In this document: piece after piece, positions 42,190 to 52,186 of the stretch
How the letters are laid out: each line of letters begins with the position of its first letter
Position numbering within the stretch: position 1 is the first letter of the stretch
DNA from: Semisulcospira habei
Lineage: Eukaryota > Mollusca > Gastropoda > Semisulcospiridae
DNA length: 64,000 nucleotides
Direction of reading: 5' to 3'
Assembly (NCBI GenBank): GCA_036245525.1
Contig: BTPG01000001.1
Coordinates: forward strand, 219,417,320-219,481,319
Made by a program: the position numbers and the translations under genes
Notes under the pieces: model-generated
Databases searched by the model: none
Seen by the model: only the letters and a program-made list of their open reading frames with translations
Told to the model about the DNA's origin: nothing

Positions 42190-44210
42190 CTAACGGGTCT
42201 GGAGCAGCCGAAGGCGGGGGCCCGCTGGGGGGCCCGAGGGCAAGTGGGGGCGGAGACCGAGGAGGGTCTGGAGGTCCTTGTGGGCAGCCTGCTGGGCCAG
42301 CGGTCGCCGTTGGCGTCCTTCACCGTATGCCATGTCGCGCCGAAGAGGAGGGGGCCACCAAGGGGAGCGAGACGAAGCCGAGTCCTGAGATCGGGGGGGG
42401 GGGGGGGGCATTCCGCAGCAGGCTTGTAGCACAGCGTCCTGACGCATCAGGTCACAATTGGCGGCGGCAGCCATGGCGCTGACTGAGGAATGATACGCCG
42501 CCCAGTTGGCCACTTCCGCGAGGGCGAGGAGGTCTCCTAGGAGGGGCGTAATCGACGGATGCCAGGCGGACGAACGCTTGGGTAAGGAGCTCCAGGAATC
42601 CCGAACAAGCCAAGGTGTTACGGACCAGGGACGCAGTCTTGTCCAAGCCGTGGGGAAAGGCACGCTTCAGCTGAGCGGCGCCGCCAGCCTGCACCAAAAG
42701 CCGGAGGGTCCAACGGTGGAAGGGGACAGGTGAACGACTGGGAATGGCCCGCATACCAGTCCTGGCGGAAGGCGATGTCGAGTTCAGCCGGCCACCTAAA
42801 CGGCTTGCTGGAGCTGGGCAGAGAAGGCGTCCTTAAGGTCCCTGAAGCTGGGGGGGGGGGGGGGGGGGGGGGGGGCTGGGGGAGTGACTTAAACCTCTTT
42901 ACCTGACGTCCCGCGTCGACGAAAGAGGACACCTTCCTCTTGAGTGGGGGGGGATGGAGGGCAGGCCTCCTCGGGCAGAGCGACCGCGATATGAGCTGCT
43001 TCATCCAGGGCCAGAAGCGTCTCCGCGCGCGATGCCGAAAGGTCCTAGGGGACGCAGGGTGGTCGCGGCGCGGGGCGAGGGGGAGCGGCTGTCAATGCCG
43101 AGCAGGGCCGAGATGGAGTCCTCGGGTAGCAGGCTCAGGGCCTCGTGGTCCCCGGGGTGGGGGGGGGGGGGGATTCGGCGGAGGGGCTGGGGGATAGAGG
43201 TCTCGCTAGCAAGGTCCCATCGAGCAGGCAAGCACTGAACCACCTGTAGGCTGCGTTGTCGATGACGGGGCGACGAACGTGGTGAGGTGCACCAAGGCAA
43301 AGGGAGGCTGGCGCGTGCCGGGCGCCTGACACATGGATAGCGACTGCGATGACGGGAGCATGGCCGACAATCCCATTTGGGTGAGCTCCGAGCGGGGCGC
43401 CTAAGGGGCGAAGGCGACGGGTGTCGAGGAGAAGCATACCGGGACAAGCGGGAAGCGGGGCGCAGGAACGAAGCACAAAACGAAGCCGAGAACGACCAGG
43501 AGGGTCGGGGGGCTGCATCTGCTGTCGCAGCGTGCATCGGGGTCCTTCCTACGGTAGTCGCCGGACGAGCGAGAGTGTCTGGAGCTGCTGGCGAGGCGGG
43601 AGGTCTCCAGTCTGTGACTAGTCTTCGGACGAAGGGACACAGGTCTCTGCTGGCCGGCCTCAGTGAGGCGGGCGCTCTGTCGGCTATACGACTCCCCGTA
43701 AGAGTCAGCGGGCTTCTCGAGGAGAGACATACCAGGACTGCCAGTGGACAATGTACGGCGCGAAGCACGTCTCTGCAGGCCGGCCTCAGTGAGACGGTTA
43801 TTTGACTCCCAGAATGAGTCGACGGGCTTCTGTGGAAAGCACTGGGCGCGTGTCCGGCATGTCGTCCGTTCCACAAGGTCAGAGCGGGCGCGTCTGGTCA
43901 CTGCTCTGGGCACAGGGGGGCGCCAAGGTAGCCGGATGGTTGCTAGCCGGTGTGGGGCGCTCGCGCCGATAAAAGCTCCAAAGCTGGGACCACTGTTGCT
44001 CGGGCCAGGTAAAGCAGACATCACAGGTGTGGTCGGAAGAGCAGCCAGCACAGGGGAGACAGACCTTGTGGTTATCAGTTGGAAGTTGCCGCGCTGCGAG
44101 CAGGCGAGGACCTGGCAGCTGCAAAACATACCAGACCTGATAGGCGACCAAGCGTGGACACCGCAAGGCCCCGCCAACACATCGAGAGGTTGACACGAAA
44201 ATACTAGCAT
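42190..44210 (-). pseudogene. DIRS-B gag, frame-broken
   Basis: Pieces in several frames match DIRS-A gag. Near 44050-44120 lie ACSQRGNFQL and, in another frame, KVCLPCAGCSSDHTCDVC followed by WSFYRRERP, the N-terminal cysteine array. From 43650 come KPADSYGESYSRQSARLTEA repeats, then SR-rich sequence. The capsid-like part is at 42190-43004 (QVKRFKSLPQP, DIAFRQDWYAGHSQ, TASLVRNTLACSGFLELLTQ). G runs at about 42390, 42850 and 43158 fall inside the coding sequence and coincide with frame changes. Confidence 0.75.
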
Positions 44211-44448
44211 TAAAAAAAGTGCCTTTGGTTGAAACCGGTGCCCAGCCCGGCAGAAGACTGGGACTGATACCTTGCCTCTCCGTAGTAGCGAGTGGGGGGG
44301 GGGGGGGGGGGGGGGGGGAGAGCCTCCATACCACCCTCAGAGCGCGCCGACGGAGTTGAGTCCCAGCCGGGTAAGCGACGTGGATCCCATGCGTAGCCAC
44401 GAACTCCACCGAGGAGGGAAGCTCCGGTAAGCCAGGCACACGAGGCAC

Positions 44449-45200
44449 TTTGTTACGATTGTGGTTGTGTTGTGCTGTGAGAGCATGTAAGCATCAATCG
44501 AAGGAAACAATCAGATATTTATTTGAGCTATCATGATTACGAATCGCATACCTTTTTAGTAAGTTTCACCATCGTTCACGCGTGGTGCGGAATTGATTAT
44601 CTTTTGATACACGACGTTGAATCCCGAAGAGTCTAGATACCGCTCGAGTAATCACCACTGTTTTCTGTGAGCGTGAAGTTAGCCGCCAGTATGTATTAGG
44701 CGGAGTCTTGAAACTTCCGGAAAACTCGGGCAAGGTCGTGACCTGTCTAGCATACTCTTGTGTGAAGTCATAACACACCGGGATTTCCCCAAATTGGGAG
44801 TGAGATTAGCAGCCGAATTTTGTAGACTATTGTAGTCTATTCTAGAAAGTTTTTTCATCAATATTTACGAGTTTCAGTTACGTATTCTGTTCCGATTGGT
44901 TGTGTTGTATGAATTTGCTAGATTATTCTGGAAAGCTATCATACTATAAAAGATTGTGCTGGGAAGCGCGTTTGTACATTGTCGCACATTATCAGTGATG
45001 GAGTTATGCAGTGAATAGTGTTTGCATTGTACGATAGCCACAGTGTGTCAAAAGCGTGGATACATCATAGCAGAGGAGACATTGTATCAGTGTTGGTGCA
45101 TTTGTGAATGCATTGTGTGGAGATCGCTGCAATAAAATATTGTTGGAACTGTTACTCCAGTATTGTCTACAACCTTAAGCAACATGTGACGGGTTGCAGC
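44449..45200. mobile_element. AT-rich ~750-bp insertion in the DIRS-B leader, LTR-like
   Basis: DIRS-A has ~600 bp between gag and the ITR and DIRS-B has ~1.3 kb. The extra block starts near TGTTACGATTGTGG and has a TATA-like ACTATAAAAG (44943) and AATAAA (45131) about 190 bp downstream, an arrangement that suits a solo LTR. I could not find a matching target duplication or TG/CA pair, so the type is uncertain. Confidence 0.35.
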
Positions 45201-45408
45201 TGAATGAAGTTTCTTTAAAAGAACCGTACGTACCTGCTGTCTGGTACTACGACCACGACTCAACACGTAACACACTTTCCGCACGAAGCATCGCAGAGGT
45301 CCAGAGAGCACAAAAGTCCAAGGAATACAGAGTCCAAAATGACCGGCCCTAAAACCAGTCGCACCATACACAGCCAAGGTTCTGTAGCCTAACGCACGTC
45401 TGCACAGT

Positions 45409-45606
45409 GTGAGCCAAGTAGAACGACTGGTTGTTACACCACGTGACCGGATGGGCAACGGCGGGAAGCCACCCTCGGCCCTGGTCAGGGTTCCCTGAGT
45501 GCCTCCCGGGTTGTGTAGTAACACAACGGGTTCTTAGGCTAAAATGGAGTAAGTAGTAGACACTTCCACAAAGTAATGTCATAGGTAATGTTTTTCAGGA
45601 AACAAA
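45409..45606 (-). repeat. Right ITR of DIRS-B
   Basis: From GTGAGCCAAGTAGAACGACT to GGTAATGTTTTTCAGGAAAC. Inverted match of 38850-39030, except at the outermost ~35 bases, where the two ends differ as in the other copies. Confidence 0.85.
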
Positions 45607-45965
45607 TATTCAGTTTGATGAATTTCATTATTGAGAAACTACAGCAGACCCCCTTTTGAATGGTCACCAGATTTTACCGTCACCTACCGTTTATGGTCAC
45701 CGTCACAATGTACGGACGTTGTTTACTATATAAAGTACCTGGATTGTACGGTCACCTGCTGAACGTGGCCAACAGTCAGTGTATCAGAGCCGAAAAATGC
45801 AAAAATACCTTGAATTTACGGCCGGCACGTGCGACGGGTCAATACTGCTCGCTCAACACCTCACCAGCCACTACACACCTTGGCAAAGCTGAGCGCCATG
45901 TCGTTACGCAATTACGGGCACATGCCATCTGCTTCACATTGGCTTGAGACGCCTCGTGAAAGGGG
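45607..45965. other. Gap between DIRS-B and the LINE tail
   Basis: CTACAGCAGACCCCCTTTTG at 45641 followed by GTCACC repeats recalls pogo-like ends (compare 54300-54357). No gene is seen. Confidence 0.4.
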
Positions 45966-46089
45966 CAGCGTATATAATAATAAAATAATAATTATATTTA
46001 TAAAGCGCAAACTCCCTGCAGTGCAGGCTCTAAAGGCTGTACAATGCAAATCAAAGTTAAAACCTAAACACAAATCAATAGACAGCAAA
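45966..46089 (-). mobile_element. 3' end of an L2/CR1-like LINE, split by DIRS-A
   Basis: On the minus strand, TTTGCGCTTTATAAATATAA and an (ATT)n tail. The coding part is on the other side of DIRS-A at 52392-53030, so DIRS-A inserted between the ORF end and the tail of one LINE. Confidence 0.6.
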
Positions 46090-46326
46090 AAATTCATTTT
46101 TCTCTAAAAGGTATTTTTTCGAAAAATACTTACCGATGACATGACTTTGTGGAAATGTCTACTACTAGCTCAATTTTAGCCTACTCACCCGTTGAGTGCC
46201 CACACAACCCGGGAGGCACTCGGGGACCCTCCCCCCCCCCCCCCCCCCCAGAGGGGCCGAGAGTTGTCTCCCGTTCCTGCCCTACCGGATCCGGTCACGA
46301 GACCAGCCAGTCTGATACTTTGCTCG
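46090..46326 (+). repeat. Left ITR of DIRS-A
   Basis: It runs from AATTCATTTTTCTCTAAAAG through TACCGATGACATGACTTTGT and a run of ~19 C (46230) to GACCAGCCAGTCTG. Inverted match to 52187-52391 over ~205 bp, with only a few changes. Confidence 0.9.
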
Positions 46327-46361
46327 AAAGCGGCAAGCGGGGCAGGTGGGAGGGTCCTCCG

Positions 46362-46460
46362 AGTCATGTCATCGGTAAGTATTTTTCGAAAAAATACCTT
46401 TTAGAGAAAAATGAATTTGTTTCCTCAAAAACATTACCGATGACATGACTTTGTGGAAGA
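46362..46460. repeat. ICR of DIRS-A
   Basis: GAGTCATGTCATCGGTAAGT and CCTTTTAGAGAAAAATGAATT are the complement of the left terminus. TTGTTTCCTCAAAAACATT and ACCGATGACATGACTTTGTG are the complement of the right terminus. The two meet at an AAAT/AATT core. Confidence 0.93.
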
Positions 46461-46561
46461 ATTGCGATGAGGAGGAGGGTGCCGCGGAAAAGCTCCTTAA
46501 AGGTAAAACAGCGCCGTCCTCCCGGTCGCAAAACTCCCGACAATTTTAGCGAAGTGCATAC

Positions 46562-47560
46562 CTACGGCGCCGGGAGGGAGTGTTGCGCCGTGGAAATGTC
46601 CCCCACCAGTGCGAGATTCTCTCGCTGGCCTGCCAGGTCCCTGAGGTAGAAGCGGGCGAATACAGATTCAGTCTTCCAGCCCACAGCTGCCACGATGTCC
46701 TTGACAGCGCCGTTTCGATCAAATGCGACGCTCGTGGCCATGGCTCGTACCTCGTGTGCGCGTATGTGCAACCTCTTCGCTCCCTGCGGGGAGATGTCTT
46801 GATAGGCGGAGCGTATGACCCAGCGGAGCCAGGAAGAGATCGTCTGGGCTGTTATGTCATTCCTGCTGGGTCTCAGAAGTAGGAAGAGGAGCGAATGCCC
46901 TCTGCGGAAGGCTTTAGATCGTCGCAGATAAACTCACGCGCGCACACGGGATCCTGTTGCCTGGTCTCCTGGGACAGGGGGTTGGTTCTTAGCGGCCGTA
47001 AGGTAATAACCTGAGGCGCAGTCAGAGGAGACCTGTTCTTGGCAAGGAAGGCAGGGTCAGTGAGAAGTTGAACAGACCCGTCAGCTCGGAACTGTAGGCA
47101 GGTAGGACGCGCCGAAAGTGCGTGTAGCTCACTCACCCGTGAGGCGGTAGCAAGGGCCAGCAGGAAGCACGTCTTTCGTGTCACATCTGCGAAACGGGCC
47201 AAAGGTAAGGGTTCGAATCTGGCAGAATTCAACCACGTTAGCACCCAGGGCAGGTCCCAGCGGGGAAGGAGTGAGCGGTGGGTTGGGCGCTGGATGCCGA
47301 AGTGTCCCATAAGGTCGGCTAGGTCTTTGCAGGCGCCCGGGTCTGGGTGACCAAGGTGTCGATACATGTCCGCGATCATGGACAGGTATCCCCTCACAGT
47401 GATGGGGGCTAGGCCTAGGTCTCAGAAGAGCCAGAGAAAGAAGTCCGCCAGCTGAGGATTAGTCAGTTCCGTGGGGGTCAGGCCGTGTTCGGAGCACCAG
47501 GAACACAGGACTCGCCACTTTCCCTCGTAGACTCGAATGGTCGAAGGTCTGCGGGCCGCA
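46562..47560 (-). pseudogene. DIRS-A tyrosine recombinase
   Basis: The N-terminal arm, RRPSTIRVYEGKWRVLCSWC to FFLWLF, ends at a TGA near 47422. It continues in the same frame with APITVRGYLSMIADMYRHLG. The 46873-47397 frame carries LTWLNSARFEPLPLARF, ADVTRKTCFLLALATASRVS (catalytic Arg) and the FLAKNRSPLTAPQVITLRPL stretch. After a frameshift near 46930, 46562-46771 carries IRAHEVRAMATSVAFDR (HxxR) and VFARFYLRDL (Tyr). It would resolve and integrate the circular DNA intermediate. One stop and one frameshift are the only obvious lesions. Confidence 0.88.
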
Positions 47561-48440
47561 GCGATCGCCTCCACTGCTGCACCCGAGTAGCCTCTAGCTC
47601 CGAGGGCTTGCCGCACAACCTCCAGGCATGAAGGAGGAGCCGCTCCGGGCAGGGGTGGAACAGCGGCTGGCGCGGTTGCTTGAGCATGGTGTGTGGGGTG
47701 GGAAGCAGCAGGGACGGGTCCGTGGCGAGGCTGAGAAGGTCGGTGGTCCAGGAGCGGTTCCAGGCGAACGGTGCGACTAACAGGAGGACCGCCGAGCAGC
47801 CCCGAAGCTTGAGGAGGACTTTGGGTACGAGAACCGTCAGGGGGTAAGCGTAGGCCACGAGGCCGTCCCAGGGAATGGCGAGCGCATTGACAGCCCAGGC
47901 AAGGGGATCGGGAATCGGAGAGACGAAGAGAGGAAGCTGATGGTTCCACCTCGTGGCGAACAAGTCGACCTGGGGAGTCTCCCACCGGGCGCAGATCATC
48001 CAAAAGATGTCCTGCCGAAGGGTCCATTCCGTGTGTAAGAGCTGGCCACGGTGAGACAGCGAGTCGGCCAAGACATTCAGGTGTCCAGGAATGTGTCGGG
48101 CTCGAATGGTAATGCCCCGATCCTCGCACCACCGCATCATCCGGTAGAGGAGCATACAAAGGTCGGGAGAGCGTGTGCCACCTTGTTTCTGGATGTAAGC
48201 CACCACAGTCGTGTTGTCCGAGAGAACGAGCAGCTCCTGGTGCCTGAGGAGATCCTCCCAGAACTGAAGGGTTTGCCATACGGCCTGCATCTCCAGCCAG
48301 TTGATGTGGGTATGCGCTAAGTCCGAGGGCCGGGGCCCCGATGTCGAGAGGAACCGAGGAAGGAGATGAGCGCCCCACCCAGTGAGGCTCGCGTCGACAC
48401 AAAGAGAGGTCTGGGGAGGAGGAGAGGCCAGGGAAACTCA
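47478..48440 (-). CDS. DIRS-A pol: RNase H and methyltransferase-like stretch
   Basis: The 270-residue frame (47478-48290) reads LLVLSDNTTVVAYIQKQGGT, RWCEDRGITIRARHIPGHLN and VLADSLSHRGQL, giving the RNase H Asp positions and the conserved His. Next are LHTEWTLRQDIFWMICARWE, VDLFATRWNHQLPLF, DPLAWAVNALAIPWDGL and AYAYPLTVLVPKVL. This stretch has the layout of the DAM-like methyltransferase part reported in DIRS pol, but YAYPLT stands where a D/NPPY-type motif would be expected. The same frame then enters proline-rich linker sequence. The RNase H start is about 48330. Confidence 0.75.
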
Positions 48441-49820
48441 CGACGCTAGCCAAGAGGGGTCGGTCCACCGATGAAGATGAGGAAGCAGCATCTGGGGCAC
48501 CGGAACCAACGTTAAGTCGCCTGACGACGGGCGCCAATGGAGTAGGAGATGCAGCTGAATCAGCCGGGAGTAGAGACGACCTAGGGGGATGAGGTCCGCT
48601 GCGGCGTTCAACAAGCCCAGAAGCTGAAGCCAGACTCTGGCGGGGGCTGCGTCCTCCCGAGCTAACTGACCGGCTAGATTCGCAATCTTCTGGATCCGGG
48701 GAGCCGGAAGGCGCACCGTGTTGAGGTCGGTAGCAAATTCCATGCTCAGGTGCACAAAGCGGCGGGAAGGAGTGAGATCCGACTTGCCGTCGTTTACTAG
48801 GAAGCCCAAGTGCGCCAGGAGGTGCAGCAGCGCATCCCTGTCCGTCGCGAGCGTAGTCTCGGACTGATTGCGGAGGAGGAGGTCGTCTAGGTAATTCGAC
48901 GTCGGACTGGAAGAGGACTGTCGGGCCTTGGCAACTACGGCGTCCATCAGCCGGGTGAACACCCAGGGGCTGAGGTTGAGTCCGAACGGAAGCGCGCGAA
49001 ACTGGTAGACGACGCCGTCGATCACAAACCGGAGGAACTTCCTGGAGGCCTGGTGCATCGGTACATGCAGGTACGCATCGGAAAGGTCCAAGCTGACTGC
49101 GAAGTCTATAGGCTGGACCGCGGCTTTCAGGGCTCGGGCAGTCTCCATCCGGAAGGAAGGGGCCGTAATAAACTTGTTCAGGGCCGAGAGATTGATAACC
49201 GGTCGCCATCTCCCTCCAGGCTTCGGAACGACGAACAAGCAGCTGTAGAAGGCTGGGGAGTCGGGAACTCGAACCACCTCCGTGGCGGCTTTCCGCAGGA
49301 GGGAGGAGACCTCTCCGCGCAGAGCGGAGGCCTTCAGCGGGTCGCTGGGGATCTCGGTCCAAAGGGGGGAGCGACGCAAGGGAGGCGGGCTTCGAAAGGC
49401 GATCCGGAGGCCGTCTGAAATAGTGTCGCAAATCCAGAGGTCGTCGGGAAAAAGAGCGAGCCAACTTCCGCGGAAGGCGGCTAGCCTCCCGCCGACTGGA
49501 GACCCCGAGGAGGTCGGCGGGGGCAGGGTCGGGGGGCAGTCAGGCGGCCCACCCGCGACCCGGTCGCCGGGCGGGACGGGGCCAAGCGGGAGCACGGGAC
49601 CTGTAGGGTCTGGGTCGGCCAAAGGCGGGGGTCTGCACCGGGGCCGAAGAGGGGGCTGAGGAGGCAGCGGGTCTAGCAGACCGCGAGGCGCGACCCCTAG
49701 CCTGGCGGGAGGACGGAAAGCGGCGGGGCGGGGGGGCACTGCAGGGCCAGCGGTCGGGGTTGGAGGCTCTAACGGCAGACCAGGTGTCACCGAACAGCAG
49801 GGGCCCACCCAGCGGCACAC
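48438..49820 (-). CDS. DIRS-A reverse transcriptase, intact active site
   Basis: A 460-residue open frame. The true pol start is probably near 49530, just at the end of gag (SSGSPVGGRLAAFRGSWLAL); upstream text is a proline-rich shadow of gag. The domain reads SPAFYSCLFVVPKPGGRWRP, VINLSALNKFITAPSFRMET, VSLDLSDAYLHVPMHQ (first catalytic Asp pair), LPFGLNLSPWVFTRLMDAV, NYLDDLLLRNQ (YLDD box), GFLVNDGKSDL and RFVHLSMEF, then the connection QLLGLLNAAADLIPLGRL. All RT catalytic residues are present. It copies element RNA inside capsid-like particles. Confidence 0.92.
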   Translation of the reverse strand: MCRWVGPCCSVTPGLPLEPPTPTAGPAVPPRPAAFRPPARLGVAPRGLLDPLPPQPPLRPRCRPPPLADPDPTGPVLPLGPVPPGDRVAGGPPDCPPTLPPPTSSGSPVGGRLAAFRGSWLALFPDDLWICDTISDGLRIAFRSPPPLRRSPLWTEIPSDPLKASALRGEVSSLLRKAATEVVRVPDSPAFYSCLFVVPKPGGRWRPVINLSALNKFITAPSFRMETARALKAAVQPIDFAVSLDLSDAYLHVPMHQASRKFLRFVIDGVVYQFRALPFGLNLSPWVFTRLMDAVVAKARQSSSSPTSNYLDDLLLRNQSETTLATDRDALLHLLAHLGFLVNDGKSDLTPSRRFVHLSMEFATDLNTVRLPAPRIQKIANLAGQLAREDAAPARVWLQLLGLLNAAADLIPLGRLYSRLIQLHLLLHWRPSSGDLTLVPVPQMLLPHLHRWTDPSWLAS

Positions 49821-50370
49821 GAAGCTGCGCGCGCAGGTCAGGCGGCATCGTCCGGCAGGCCAGCAGCAGGGCGTCTCGACGCATCAGGTCACAATTGGCG
49901 GAGGCAGCCATAGCATTAACCGATGAGTGGTAGGCGGCGCGGTTGGTGACTTCCGCTAAGACCAGCAAATCCCCAAGGAGAGGCGTGATAGAAGGATGCC
50001 AGGAGTCCTCCACCCGACGGACGAGGGCTTGCGTGAGAAGCTCCAGGAAGCCGGCGCAGGCTAAGGTGTTCCGGACCAGGGATGCTGTCTTATCCAGGCC
50101 ACGGGGGAGAAAACGTCGAAGAAGAGCGGGGCTGCCAGCTTGCGACAAGGCAGGGGGGTCCAGCGCCGGAAGAGGAATGGAGAAAGCCTGGGAATGGCCG
50201 GCATACCAGTCCCGACGGAAGGCGATGTCCAGCCAGCGACGATCAGAGAAGAACACCGGCTCGCGTGACATGGCAAGTTGCAGGTGCGCCGATAAAACAT
50301 CTCGCAGCTCCTTAAAGCCGGGCGGCTGGGGAAGCGACTTGAATCTCTTGACCTGACGCTCGGCATCCAC
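49540..50370 (-). CDS. DIRS-A gag, capsid-like C-terminal part
   Basis: A 276-residue open frame: QVKRFKSLPQPPGFKELRDV, a helical HLQLAMSREPVFF segment, LDIAFRRDWYAGHSQ, TASLVRNTLACAGFLELLTQ, HPSITPLLGDLLVLAEV and FGDTWSAVRASNPDRW, then an Arg/Pro-rich tail. Mostly helical and conserved in DIRS-B and (as remnants) DIRS-C and -E, which fits a structural particle protein. It joins the upstream gag frame across a G run at 50393-50416 and overlaps or abuts the start of pol. Confidence 0.75.
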   Translation of the reverse strand: MDAERQVKRFKSLPQPPGFKELRDVLSAHLQLAMSREPVFFSDRRWLDIAFRRDWYAGHSQAFSIPLPALDPPALSQAGSPALLRRFLPRGLDKTASLVRNTLACAGFLELLTQALVRRVEDSWHPSITPLLGDLLVLAEVTNRAAYHSSVNAMAASANCDLMRRDALLLACRTMPPDLRAQLRVPLGGPLLFGDTWSAVRASNPDRWPCSAPPPRRFPSSRQARGRASRSARPAASSAPSSAPVQTPAFGRPRPYRSRAPAWPRPARRPGRGWAA

Positions 50371-50390
50371 GAAGGCGGAGACCTTCCTCT

Positions 50391-51581
50391 TCAGGGGGGG
50401 GGGGGGGGGGGGGGGGAGGCTGGGCAGGCGTCAGCTGGCAACGTCGCGGCGATGATCCTGGCAGCTTCGTCCAAGGCCAAGAGGGTCTCCGCACGGGAAG
50501 AAGACGGAAGAGCCGAGGGGGCAGCATCATCGAAGTCAGCCGGCGAAAGGGAGCGACCATCCTCGTCCAAAAGGGCCGAGACGGAATACTTGGGCAGCAA
50601 ACTAAGCGTCTCTCTTCCTCCAGGGGGCGGCGAGAAGGTGGGCGAGACACCGTGAAAGCCGGAGGCTGACGAGTGGGCCGGGAACTGTCTTGGAGATCGC
50701 GGGAAGCGCGGGGACGAGCAGGTAGCGAAGACCGCTGCGCGAACGACGTGGCGAACGCGAGAAGGCGCGAGGAGGGGTCCTGACCGGAGCGTGAGAACGA
50801 GTCCTAGAACACGGACGGCGACCAGCCGGAGAGGGGCGCCGACGAGGAGAGGAGGGCCGATGAAGGAGGTGACGAGGCGAACGCGTCGAACGGCGCGAAG
50901 GCGAGCGTGAACGCGCATGCGAAGAGGAGGAGTGGCGACGATCCTGGTGGGACGAACGATCCTTCCGCCGGCGTTCGAGTGGCGAGCGCGAGTGTCTCGA
51001 ACTAAGGGTGGAACGAGAGGAGTCGGGGGCGTGACTGCGTCGTGCAGGATGGGGCTGACGTCTCTCCTGGCCAGACTCAGTGAGCAGGGCGCTATGCCGG
51101 CGTTCAGATCCTCCGGAAGGATCAGCGGGCTTATCTGGGAGAGACTGGCGAGGAAGGCCGGTCAACGTGGGACGGCTCAGGGCAGACTGCTGCAGGCCGG
51201 GCTCAGTGAGGCGGGCGCTCTGCCGGCAAACAGACCCTCCGGAAGGGTCAGCGGGCGTGGCAGCAGTGGCGGTCCTCTGGTCAGCGGACAAGGCAGACAC
51301 CCGACGGGGATTCCGTTCCACGAGGCCAGGGCGGGAAGAGGCGGTCGTTACCGTAACAGCGGCAAAGTGGCAACTGGAGCCGGACGTGAGGTCGCAGGCG
51401 GAGGACGCTCTCGCCGGTAGAAGCTCCAGAGGTCCGACCAAAGCTTCTCCGGCCAGGTTGCACAGACATCACAAAGGTGGTCCGAGGAGCAGCCAGCACA
51501 GGGCAGGCAGACCGCATGGTCATCCGTCGGCCACTGGAAGTCGCCGCATTGGGAGCACGTAAGCATATTCTGGTTCTGCAA
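50391..51581 (-). pseudogene. DIRS-A gag, N-terminal Cys array and SR-rich part (frame-broken)
   Basis: The 51348-51581 frame carries a seven-cysteine array, C-x2-C-x12-C-x2-C-x2-C-x5-C-x2-C (CSQCGDFQW to CDVC), then WSDLWSFYRRERP. The 50602-51441 frame has two PADPSGGS-x-x-RxSAxLTExG repeats, then a long Ser/Arg-rich region (HSRSPLERRRKDRSSHQDRR and similar). The 50391-50918 frame resumes at PPPGGRETLSLLPKYSVSAL and LLALDEAARIIAATLPADA, then runs into the G/proline tract. Two frame changes separate these parts. The Cys array may bind zinc and RNA, and the SR region could bind nucleic acid (inference). Confidence 0.75.
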
Positions 51582-52186
51582 CAGACAAAGGTTATGGCAC
51601 GATCGTCAATGCAAGCAAGGGCGTCGAGCCCAAACAAAGGTACTCCGGACGCCGCGCAAGCCCGCGCGTGAAACAGTGTTTGCACTCTCTGAGGGCTAAA
51701 GGGCCTTTAAGCTAGACGAACGGAACGTGGGTGCCAAGAGGCCCTACGAAAAACCAGCGTGTAAAAGGCCAAGCCTACTCGTAAGCTAACGAGGCATAAA
51801 ACGGAGATGGAAGGCGACGTCCCGCGAGGAGACTCGCAACAGAGGCTGACCAAAGCGCCGGCAGTTAAGTACAACAGCTGGTGCCAATGCCGTAACACAA
51901 AGAAAGGAAAGCCCAAGGGGCAGCCGGCTCTCGGCCCGAGGGCCGGCTGTTGGTAGCTACTGCTACCTTACCTCCGAGACGAAGCGGGAACGGGGAAAGG
52001 GTAGCCAACACCCGGCACAGAACGGAGGAGAGCAGTGGAACCCCAGAACGACGCAGGCAGCGAGAAGCAGGCAGCACTAGAAGGTGGCAGAGCACACGAA
52101 GTCGGCAACGAGCGTAGGCAAGGACGAAGACCGGTCGAGGCAGAGCGGGAGCAAAGCCAGACACGTCTTCTCTGCACGAGCGAAGT

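Larger units (their letters stand above)
38816..45606 (-). mobile_element. DIRS-B: DIRS retrotransposon, minus strand
   Basis: ITRs lie at 38816-39030 and 45409-45606, with the ICR at 39070-39168. Reading the minus strand 5' to 3', it has the right ITR, a leader with an extra ~750-bp AT-rich block (44449-45200), gag (42190-44200), RT (41400-41960), RNase H (40751-41452), a methyltransferase-like stretch (40230-40700), recombinase (39279-40260), the ICR and the left ITR. Its termini share TACCGATGACATTACT with DIRS-D. Gag contains frameshifts and three G runs, and RT has a catalytic change. It sits at the end of the CDC42 3' UTR in opposite orientation to the gene. Confidence 0.9.

Noticed and set aside
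42390..42410. G-quadruplex regulatory site
   Set aside because: Pure homopolymer runs at many transposon positions are better explained as family features or assembly expansions than as regulatory sites.
47422..49464. A 680-residue open frame on the minus strand
   Set aside because: It is mostly a Ser/Arg/Pro/Leu-rich shadow of the RT and RNase H frames. Only its last ~45 residues (RRPSTIRVYEGKW onward) match the recombinase N-terminus.
50602..51441. A host SR-type splicing factor
   Set aside because: The SR-rich frame sits between the gag Cys array and capsid-like part of DIRS-A and is matched by the same region of DIRS-B.
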